Below are positions 44,007 through 53,800 of a DNA stretch of 64,000 nt, in pieces. Each line of letters starts with the position of its first letter. Position 1 is the first letter of the stretch. Origin of the DNA: Brachypterus glaber (taxonomy: Eukaryota; Arthropoda; Insecta; Coleoptera; Kateretidae); NCBI GenBank assembly GCA_958510825.1, contig OY294051.1, positions 26,461,265 through 26,525,264 of the forward strand, written 5' to 3'. Position numbers and translations under genes: made by a program. Below the pieces are notes generated by a model. That model was not told the origin of the DNA, searched no databases, and worked only from the letters and a program-made list of their open reading frames with translations.

Positions 44007-44012
44007 AATAAA
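44007..44012 (+). terminator. Polyadenylation signal AATAAA of CCAPR
   Basis: AATAAA 56 bases after the CCAPR stop, followed by an AAACAACAAAATTGTCTT stretch. It is the first canonical signal downstream. Confidence 0.6.
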
Positions 44013-45083
44013 CAACAAAATTGTCTTCAAATTTTTCTATCTAATCCATTTTCTAACAACTGATTGATATCAGACCTCTGAAACAAAACTTACACGGACA
44101 GAAATAATTCTAGAAAAATAAATAATATTTTATATGATATAATTATATATAGTTTACTGATAGTCACCTGAAATATATTTTCCATTTGCTCCAATTATTA
44201 TATTGTTTAGCACAAGAAAAAAATTGGAACTATAGTTATCAATAACTATAGATATATCTATATTTATCGTAGCTTCACAGCAGAGGAGTGTTATAACTGG
44301 GTTTATTTCGGTTCCTGAAAAAAGTAAAAGTTTGTCTAAAATCAAAAATTTTTACCTAAGTGCGTTATGTACAGTTTAAACAAATTGTCCGTCTGTCTGT
44401 CCTTCTGTCTGTCCACCCGTCTGTTCGTATGGCATGTTTTCTTGTCCGCACGATAACTCAAGATTTAAAATTCGATTTATTTTCGGGAAAAATTATTCTT
44501 GGTATGGACACGAATCCTATTAAAATTCAAAAGAATCCCCCCGAAAATAAGAAAATTGTGGCTAAACATTTAAAAAAATCTAAAAAAGTGGAACAATATC
44601 TACGATCAGCTTCATTTAATTAAAAAAATATATATTTATTAAAAGGTTACTCGTGCCAAATTTGAAAATATCCCCTCCAAAACAAAAAGCTTGTAGGGGG
44701 CTAAACATAATTTTTGATCCTTGAAAAAAAAATCAAAAAAAAAACAAAAGGAAACGTGCTATCAATGTATTTTTTTTTGAAAAGTTACCTTAATTTAAAA
44801 AAGAGTCCCTATATTATAGAACGCAAAGAATGTTTTAAGTAAAATTTTAAATTTTTCAAGTTAATAAATAGTAAAAAAATATTTACTGGAAACGAAAAAA
44901 AAATATTATTTCTGTTCGTATAGTTAAACCTAATACAACATAGAATTATAATTTTTATTAAAATTGATTTATTTAAATATACGGTTAGAAAATGTTAAAA
45001 ATTTTATGCAAACAAATAAATCAACCTGGTAGAAATTATATTAGGACGTTATATGTATTAAGAACCTTAATATGTATTAAGTA
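44013..45083. other. Intergenic, no gene; ACCCCC/GTCTGTC repeat
   Basis: 44360-44620 is a short form of the GTCTGTCTGTCC-type dispersed repeat, and the 87-codon frame across it is repeat-derived. The rest is AT-rich with no recognised feature. Confidence 0.5.
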
Positions 45084-45329
45084 TAATAATCAGAGTTGAT
45101 ACTTTCATTAAAATAACAAGGTCGGACAACAGGAATTTTAAATTATTTATTATTTTTGATGAGTTTCTTTAATACATACCTATGCCGAATAAGATTATAT
45201 GTCTGTATACAGACATATAATCTTATTCGGCATAGGTTGTATTAAACAAACTCACCAAAAAATAGAAATAATTTAAAATTCCTGTTGTCCGACCCTGTAA
45301 TTGTAATGAAAGTATCAACTCTGATAATA
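45084..45329. mobile_element. Palindromic MITE, ~246 bp
   Basis: CAGAGTTGATACTTTCATTA mirrors TAATGAAAGTATCAACTCTG. Pairing continues through GGTCGGACAACAGGAATTTT and its inverse to a centre CTGTATACAG near 45205. It is almost a complete hairpin. Confidence 0.82.
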
Positions 45330-45490
45330 ATACCTACTTAAGCTATCGGGACCAGGTAGAGACAACATTAAAAAATAAGAGAAATACAACTGAAAAAAAA
45401 ATTATACCCTCTTATTTTGTACTATTTGAGAAGTAGGTATATATACTTATAGCTATATCTATTTAAAAGCAGTTCGTGCAGTTACCTTAA

Positions 45491-46080
45491 CACGTTGAGC
45501 CCCGGTATGGTAAACTTTTTCGCGACCCATGGGCCCGCTATTTTTTATTGCATATATCTTGAAATATTTTTATAAAAAACACACTTTTATACATATTTTT
45601 TCTTAATTTTGAGGAACAGGTATATCCCTCCCAGGCGGAACTTGTTATTTACCTACTTTTATTGAATGTTACATATTTTTACTAAAATTACTAACCTCGA
45701 ACCCTCGAATATCTTCATGTGATAAAGAATAATATGTTTGAGCTCAGAAGATACTAAAAATTTGAAGAAATCTTTGGAAATAGTATTTGCGCCTTCGCCA
45801 TAATTGTAAATATCGACGAAGCCTATCGTCATGTGAGGATTATAGTGTTCTATATGCATACCCCCCAAATGTGATATAGAACACTATAATCCTCACATGA
45901 AGATATTAGTAAAATCCCTTTTAAAATTTTACTCCCTTTATCCACGGCCTGCTTACATCGATGTGTTCTGTAAACCCAGTTGATATAGTTTTTACAGATT
46001 AGGTACATCGGCACTTGATAAAAGTACCGAAAGGGTTTTCTTGTATGGGACATATATGCCCCTCGCGAGGCACAACGTGT
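45491..46080. mobile_element. piggyBac-like MITE with internal 60-bp palindrome
   Basis: TTAA (45487-45490) precedes CACGTTGAGCCCCGG. The right side ends GAGGCACAACGTG followed by TTGA, a one-base change from TTAA. A long palindrome lies at 45829-45898 (CATGTGAGGATTATAGTGTT and complement). Minus-strand frames at 45659-45868 and 45850-46053 meet at the palindrome. They look coding-like in places but match no family I can name. Confidence 0.6.
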
Positions 46081-47234
46081 TGATAACTAAACCACAAAAA
46101 AATAATAGACGCCCATCCAACACATACCCACTTAGGTGGGTAACGGTAAGCTAAAAAGGGTGACTTACCCAAGTACCTCTATACAATAATAGAATCACAA
46201 TAATGAACAATGTTCATTTATTGAACATGTTTTGTTTATACAAAAATATGTATGTTAAAATATTCATTTTTACATTTTTTTTAGCAAAATTATGTTTGAA
46301 TACGAATATATTTAATTAATATTTGTGGTCAAAAGGACCTGAAGAGAAAAAAATATGTCTGGGTGTAGAAACATCAAATGCATCAAAAAAAAAACGAAAA
46401 AACTAAAAATAATTTTTTTGCGCGTTCGATTTTACATTTCTACCAGGTTTGATATTGGATAAGGTAGACTAAAATTTGTACTACAGATTTTTTTTATATA
46501 CACTAGGCTGACCCACCAAATTTTTAAATTAAAAAAATTGGCGGTCTCACCCCTTAAATTACTTTATTGAGGTAAGAGTATCATCCCTGATTTTTTTCAG
46601 AATTTATGAAAAAAATCTAGAGGTCGCTCACAGTCATTTAAAAAAATGTTTCTTTAGCTTTTTTATTTTTTTTATGCCGAAGGATTTTTTTTTATTTTTT
46701 AACACGACACAGTATAAAGGGATAGTAAATGGATAACCTAAAAAAAATGGCGGAGCTGTTCCCTTTTAAGTTCGAAAATTGCTTCATTTTAGGCGTAATA
46801 ACCGGCACAATTTTTTATTTTTTTTGTTGTCTTTAAACATTTTGTGGGTAGCCCAATGTCCCCACATAAAAAACACTATAAATTTTTTTATTGGTTATTC
46901 AGTTTTATTTTTTTAAGTTTTTTTTCATCTCTAGACTAATTCTGATATATACACACATAAAAGTAGTAATTTTTTTATTGGATGTATACATTTAAATTTT
47001 TATTTTCTGAACAATATATCCAATAAAAAAATACTACACATTGTATGTGTGTATATTTCGGACTTCGCAATGAATGTACTATTCTACCATTAATTTGGTA
47101 ATTAAAATTATCTGTTAATAAATGTATTTATGTACCTACCTAAGTATTAATAAATGTACCTATTTGTTTTATATGCAATTGCAAGTAAATGTATATTAAT
47201 CTGAAACAGGCGTTTATATTCCAAAACTTACTTT
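46081..47234. other. Intergenic, no gene; one palindrome
   Basis: 46943-47054 is an inverted pair (TATATACACACATAAAAGTA and TACTACACATTGTATGTGTG with TATCCAATAAAAAAA inside). No coding sequence; many T-runs. Confidence 0.5.
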
Positions 47235-47425
47235 AAAGCTACCCTAAATCCCATAGATACCCTGTTGTAAAAGTCATACCACGCGGTCCAAAAGTCACCA
47301 CCACCAGATAACCAAACTCTTCTGGGAAACCCAAAGAAAACGCGTTGCGTCAATAAAATGCTGGCAAATTTCAAATTTCTTGCAACAGTAGGCCAATAAG
47401 TTGTTGTTATGATGGTGGAATCCAT
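47235..47425 (-). CDS. Candidate first coding exon, unknown product
   Basis: On the minus strand an ATG (47423-47425, preceded by CTAAA) opens 63 codons: MDSTIITTTYWPTVARNLKF, then LLTQRVFFGFPRRVWLSGGG and FWTAWYDFYNRVSMGFRVAL, ending at AAA followed by a consensus donor GTAAGT. Base composition is less AT-rich than the surroundings and the residues look like a real protein (several W, G and aromatic residues). I do not recognise the family and found no matching acceptor downstream. Against it: 15 bases (GGTCCAAAAGTCACC) coincide with the 25878-type TIR, so this could be a decayed element. Confidence 0.3.
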
Positions 47426-47670
47426 TTTAGTTAAGAAATGTTTATTTTCTAAGTGGATTAACCTTTGTATTTTATTCCGAAAATATATGATCTATTTTGA
47501 AAGCACTGTATATTTTTAAGCAGTAATAATTAAATATCTTTCGGCGATACCCGGTGATACAATGTATGCATTGGGTGACCTAGTTAGATAACAGAGAGGA
47601 CAATGAATGATGACATTATTTTAAATTGCACTATTAGTGCAATTAAGTTTAATATTATAACTTGTTAGAG

Positions 47671-47677
47671 TATAAAA
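47671..47677 (+). promoter_or_regulatory. Possible TATA box
   Basis: TATAAAA in a relatively unique, less AT-rich stretch (47540-48060). About 130 bases on, TCTGTAAGAAAT could be a splice donor. This may be an untranslated first exon of the PHETA gene 9.4 kb away or a solo LTR promoter; neither is shown. Confidence 0.2.
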
Positions 47678-49082
47678 ACCCAGGTTTTTAATCGAACGGG
47701 GCCAATATATTCACGAAGATAGTCCACGACACTCAATTTTCTGATTCAGTTTTGTTCAGAGTGTCTCCATGTCCATTAAAAAGTGCTAAGTGAAAATTTA
47801 GTTTCTGTAAGAAATAGTTTTGGGAATTATTCTTTAATTAAAAATAGTTTTTAAACTTTGAAAGATTTTGGGACTTAAAATAATTACAACATTTTGAACA
47901 CTTACAAATATTATTAGTATGAACAGTGTTCATTGAACACTGATAGAAATTTAAACTTATTTAAAGGACTTATACGTACCAGTTTTAATATTTACACTGA
48001 GACTTTCTGTAAGCTGCCAGACCAATCCGAAGGCCAAACATCACGCCAGACACGATAATAGGTAGGTCTGAAAAGTAGTTTTTATTAAATATCTTTGGAA
48101 CCCTATCAACTACAGTAAAGATTTTTTGCACATGTTTTAGCCTTGATAAAGGCTATTCTTTTATGTAATTTTTATTTGGTAATTTTATCCACGGGCGTGC
48201 AAAATGGGGTGGCGATGTCATTTTTTTGTCCCAGACTTTTTTATCCATATACTTTTTGACATTTTCTCAATAAAATAGAATTCTTTTGTTAAAAATACAT
48301 AAAAAAAGTTACTCTTTATGTAATACCGTAGGGCCAACTGTTTACGAGAAAATTGCAATTTTACGTTCTGAGTATCAAAAATAGGAACTAAAAAATGCAC
48401 CAATAAAAATTCAATACTGCAAGGTGATTCTACATTAAAAGCTACAAAAAAAGTTCCCATATACAAATATCCACAAATTACTTTTAAGGGACCGTAACTC
48501 CTTTAAAAGCGATTTGTGGATATTTGTATATACTTTTTTATAGTTAAAAGCTATAAAAAAAAGTTCCCATATACAAGTACCCATGAATTGCTTTTTTTTA
48601 TAGTTTTTAACGTAGAATCACCTTACACGCAATATAATATATATTTCTTCTCATTAAATATCATTAGTTTGAAAAAAAAATAACATTTTTAAAGAATTTA
48701 TTTATTTTTGAATATTTTAAAAGAAAAGCCTCATTCAGTATGTTTTTTAACCTATTTAAAGATACTATACTATTAAAAAACAATATGATTGGATATTATA
48801 GAGAAACCAATATGAAAATTTCCCAAGAAAATATCATAGAACTCATCAAATATTTACCGCATAAAAAATATTAAAAAATAAAATAAAATAAAAAACATTT
48901 TAAAATATTATTCAATGTTTAGCATTTTCTAGATAAAAAATATTGTTAAATTTATTATGTATGTTATCCTATTTAAAAATATAATATATTATTAAAATTT
49001 TAAATTTTCATAACATGTAAGACATACTAGAAACCTTTTAAAACATTCTATAAAAAACAACATTTCTATAATAATCAATGCC
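47678..49082. other. Intergenic, no gene; CAGGGTG-family relative
   Basis: 48110-48620 is a diverged relative of the 12599 foldback arm (GGGCGTGCAAAATGGGGTGG, TTTTTTGTCCCAGAC). A local pair at 48450-48620 repeats AAAAAAAGTTCCCATATACAA. 48650-49080 is AT-rich without features. Confidence 0.5.
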
Positions 49083-50235
49083 CTGTAAAAGAGCTTTCCC
49101 ATTTTTCACCTCCGCGTGTGAAATGGATTTTTTGTTATCGGATTCACTTTCAGCAACCTCAAAAACCCCAATATACCAATTTTCACAAAAACTACCCCCC
49201 GCCCCTCGGAGGGTGGAGTTAGATTTTTTTATTATTAGATTTACTTTCATCAACCTCAAAAACCCTAAAATACCATTTTTCACGAAAACTACCCCCTGCT
49301 CCTGCGGGACTGGAGTTTGATTTTTTTTATTATCAGATTCACTTTTAGCAACCTCAAAAACCCCAACATACCAATTTTCACGAAAACTACCCCCGCCCCT
49401 CAGGGGGTGAAATTAGAAAAATCATGATCATCATGATGATAAAATCTGCAGATTCAGATTCGTGGACCACAAAAACCCCTATATTCCAATTTTGACGATA
49501 ATATTGAAAGTATTTAAAAATATTTACCCCCTCACCACCGAGGAGGTGGAATTAGAAAAATTCTATTACCAGATTCAAGTTCAGCAACCTTCAAAATCAT
49601 TATATAGCAATTTTCAATTTTTTGTAAAAAAAATGTATTTTTTCCCATTCTCTCTTGCCGCACCTCAGTGTTAACCAAAAACAATCCCGAGCGAGAACTT
49701 TTGGTAACATACCTGTATGCCAAATTTCAAGTCTCTTGCTCAAAGCGTTCTTTAGTTATCGTGCACACGCGATTTCCCGGACAGACCGATCGACTGCTCA
49801 AAAGGCAAAAAAGCCATATCGACATAAAACGTCATAAAACGTAAAATTAGGAAAAAAAAATAAATTTTTTGCACGAATACGAGGCTTTTCAAAATTTTGA
49901 AAATTTTCAAAATGGGAAAAAAAGCCATATCGACATAAAACGTCATAAAACGTAAAATTAGGAAAAAAAATAAATTTTTTGCGCGAATACGAGGCTTTTC
50001 AAAATGGGAAAGCAAAAATATGTATTTTTCCCATCTGTCCCCCTTGCCGCGCACCAATGTTCACCAAAAACAATCCCGGACAGAACGACCGACCGGACAT
50101 TTTTTTGCCCGAAATTGATTTTTATCGACATAAAACGTCATAAAACTCAAAAATGCGCAAAAAAATGAAAATTTTTGCATGAATACAAGGCTTTCCCAAA
50201 ATTTTGAAAATCTTCAAAATGGGAAAGCAATTGTT
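49083..50235. repeat. Array of ~115-bp units plus CCGACCGGAC end (copy 2 of 15645 repeat)
   Basis: Four to five units of AGATTCACTTTCAGCAACCT, AAAAACCCCAATATACC and ACTACCCCC...GGGTGGAGTTAGA occupy 49083-49560. Then come GGTAACATACCTGTATGCC, a CGGACAGACCGATCGAC stretch and two direct copies of CATATCGACATAAAACGTCA (49816 and 49926). It has the same block order as 15645-16205. Frames on both strands are repeat products. Confidence 0.65.
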
Positions 50236-50328
50236 TACTTTTAATTTTACAGAAAACTAAACTTGGAAAGAAACATTTTTTTATTTTACTCGAATTTTTG
50301 CTTTATTAAGTCAATGGCTCGTGGATCC

Positions 50329-50362
50329 ATCTTTTTAGTAATATCGATATTACTAAAAAGAT
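50329..50362. repeat. Perfect 34-bp palindrome
   Basis: ATCTTTTTAGTAATATC followed directly by its exact complement, without a loop. It may act as a small hairpin or be the remnant of a MITE. Confidence 0.8.
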
Positions 50363-50579
50363 TTTTGTTTTTTCAAAAAGTTAATAATTATTTTTATAAT
50401 ATCTTTAACATAAAAGAAATTTCAAAAAATAAAATAGGCTCGCAAGCACGCTTATGTCTAGAGGCATTTGCTTTGCGGCATAATCACTGGAACTCGTGTT
50501 ACCTGCACCGACCTAGGTCCGTGCAGATAAGCGTATATTATTTTAAATAATTTATTTAACAAAATTATATTATTTTTAA

Positions 50580-50584
50580 GATAT
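50580..50584. repeat. 5-bp target duplication GATAT (left)
   Basis: GATAT precedes the 5' LTR and follows the 3' LTR (56109-56113), confirming a complete integration event. Confidence 0.85.
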
Positions 50585-50792
50585 TGTAATGTACCGACGC
50601 GCATGCGTCAAAACCGCTAAGTCAAGTCGGCACGCGGCGCACGCCAGTTCGAGCTTCCGCCTTAGTAAGCTATGTTGTATGTATTCCCGGATAACTATAT
50701 GTCGGCAATAAACTGTGATATTAGGATAACTAATGGTGTTAATGTATCGCATTAAAAACCCTCTCACCTCTACCCTGTCCATAAACATTACA
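50585..50792 (+). repeat. 5' LTR of the Ty3/gypsy element (208 bp)
   Basis: Begins TGTAATGTACCG and ends ACATTACA (TG...CA). By eye it is identical to 55901-56108. It contains AATAAA at 50707-50712 as a likely R-region polyadenylation signal. The minus-strand frame inside is not a gene. Confidence 0.93.
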
Positions 50793-50804
50793 TGGCGACA
50801 GGAT
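50793..50804 (+). other. Primer-binding-site candidate
   Basis: TGGCGACAGGAT begins with the TGG complementary to a tRNA CCA end and abuts the LTR, as in other Ty3/gypsy elements. The priming tRNA cannot be named from memory with confidence. Confidence 0.6.
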
Positions 50805-50857
50805 TGTGAGATTAAAACAAAAAAAAAGTTTTGTGAACCTCGCGCATAACCAGCAAG

Positions 50858-53800
50858 ATGGCTTCCGCGTTATCTTCGAAGATGGACGAGTTCAATTGTG
50901 AGGAAATCGATTGGGAAATCTACAGCGAACGGTTGCAGCATCATTTCAACGCTTTCTCCGTAAAAAATGAGGTACGTGTACCTATGTTGCTAAGTTTAAT
51001 GGGAACGAAAACCTATAAACTATGCCGCGATCTGTGTTTTCCGGACAAACCAAGTGACAAATCCTTTGAACAGTTGAACGAGTTATTGTTGGAACATTTT
51101 AATAAAAAAGTTTCGGTTTGGAAAGAACGAACTAAATTTATGGATATTTCTCAGGGTGACGGTGAGAAAATTAGCGATTATTACGCACGTTTGTGTGGAG
51201 CCGCCAGCGAATGCAATTTCGGCGGTAATTTAAAGGACATTTTGAAAATAAAATTCATTACGGGGATGAGAAAAGGAAAGACATATGATAGAGTAGCGGA
51301 AGAGAAAGAAGACACTAGCCTGACGAAAATTCTGGAAATTGCAAAGTCAAAAGAGAGGCAGCATGATGACGAAGTAAATATTAACTACGTGAGCAGGCGC
51401 AGGTTTGATTCGACGAATAAGCGACGAGATTACGGTCACGTGGGACCAACGTCAGCAGCGAGACCAACCGGCAACGTACACGGCTCGACAAGGCCAGCGA
51501 AAGCGTACGACGATAACCGGACGGAACCGAAGCATCAGTTTGACAAGAGGACAAACATGGCTATCCAAAACAATAACTTCAACAACAAACGCAAGTTTAA
51601 CAAATTTTCGTGCAAAATTTGTGGTTCAAAAGGGCATCAGGCCAAGCGATGTTGGAAGAAAAAATTTAATTACGTAGAGAATGGTCAGGAAGATGATTCT
51701 AGTGGAAATTCTAGCGAAAACAACGAAGGAATGTGGTATTTGGGCACGGACTTATGTAATGTTGACAATGTTTGTAACAATGTGAGTGTTAATCAATGTA
51801 AACAGGTAAATAACGAGACAGGTATTAATAGGTTTAAAGTGGATGTAACTATTGACAAAAAAATTCATAATTTTCATATAGATACGGGGGCGAGTATAAG
51901 TGCTATCCCGATCGACGTTTATAACAAGAAATTTGGTAAATATAAGCTAAAATTTGACAATTTGACCTTAAGGTCATACAATAACACTGTTTTTAAACCG
52001 GTGGGATATTTTTATGTCAATATAACTTTTGAAAACAAATGTAAAAATATAAAATTGTATGTTGTAGATAAAGCTGGATGTTGCATCTTGGGACGAAACT
52101 GGCTGGATGAATTCCATGTATGTCTAGGATCAGTGAATCATGTTTCGTCAGCATCATCTACGGCAAAACCCGAGTCCATTATAGCAGATTTTCCGGAGGT
52201 ATTCAGTGGTAAACTAGGCAAATTTAAGCACGCAAAAATCAAGCTTCATTTGAAGAAAGATGCGGTTCCTGTTTTTGTCAAAGCACGCAACGTCCCACTA
52301 GCTTATAGAAAAAAGCTGGACGAAGAACTTTCAAGGCTAGAAGCTGAGGGAGTCATATCAAAAACGTCAACAACAGAGTGGAGTACGGCTTTAGTTTGTG
52401 TGATGAAGGCATCAGGTGAACTACGTTTATGCGCTGACTATAAAACCACGGTAAATAAATCCCTAGCAGAAATGCAATACCCATTACCTAGACACGAGGA
52501 AATTTTTTCAAAATTGTCAGGGGGAAAAAAGTTTTCCAAACTCGATATGAACAGAGCGTATTTGCAATTCGAGGTCGATGATGAGGCCAGTAAGATATTA
52601 ACCTGGAATAGTCACAGGGGGCTTTATAGGGTCCATCGCTTGCCCTTCGGTATAAAAATAGCGTCTTTTGCTTTCCAAAAAAATATAGAATCTTTGCTTT
52701 GCGATATAGAGGGGGTAGCCGTCTTCCTCGATGATATTATTATCACAGGAAAAAACGATGAGGACCATAAAAAAAACCTTTACAAAGTACTCGACAGGTT
52801 CAGGGAGGCAGGGCTCACTTTAAAAAAAGAGAAATGTAAATTTTTTAGTGACAATTTAGAATTTTTAGGACATAAAATTGACAAAGAGGGCATTTCGAAA
52901 AGTAAAAAAAAGGTAGAAGCTATTTTAAAAGCACCTAGCCCAACGAATTTAACGGAGACCAGAGCATTTTTGGGGTTAATTCAATATTATGGAAAATTCA
53001 TACCCAACTCTGTGAGCATATTAAAGCCTATTTATGACCTATTAAAAAAAGATAAAAAATTCAATTGGAATAAAGAATGCGAAAAAAGTTTCGAGACGGT
53101 AAAAAAGATAATTACATCAGATTCGGTACTTGTTCATTTCAATCCCGAGCATCCCGTAATTCTTACCGTAGACGCGAGTGAAAAAGGAATCGCTGCCTGT
53201 TTGGCGCATTTAATTAGGGGGACGGAAAGGCCTATAGCGTTCATTTCAAGAACCTTACAAAAAAGCGAAGCTTTATACCCCATTGTTCACTTAGAAGTGT
53301 TAAGTATATATTATGCGTTGCAAAAGTTTTATCCCTATCTCCAAGGTTTAAAATTTACCATAAAATGCGATGCAAAAACAGTCGTAGGCATGTTTAGACA
53401 CGACAAGAAATTACCTGTAATGTACGCGAACAGATTACAGAGATATGCAGCTTTCTTATCAAATTTTGATTACGAAATAAAACATGTGAGCGGAAAATCT
53501 AACTTAGTTTCAGATTTTCTAAGCCGACTACCAGTAAAAATAGCAAAAGAAGAAGAAGATAAAGGAGAATATCTAAACTTCACCGAGCAGATTGAAGAAT
53601 GGCCCTTGATTAATCAAAATGTGAGAGAAGAAACAGAAAAAGACGAAAATTTGCAAGAAATAATAGAATATGTGAAGAAAAATAAATGGCCAACAAATAT
53701 CAGGGAGGAACTTAAAAATTATAAAAACAGAAGAGATGAATTGGTGGTGGAAAACGGAATTTTAATGGTTGGCTATAGAATAGTCATTCCAACGACTTTA

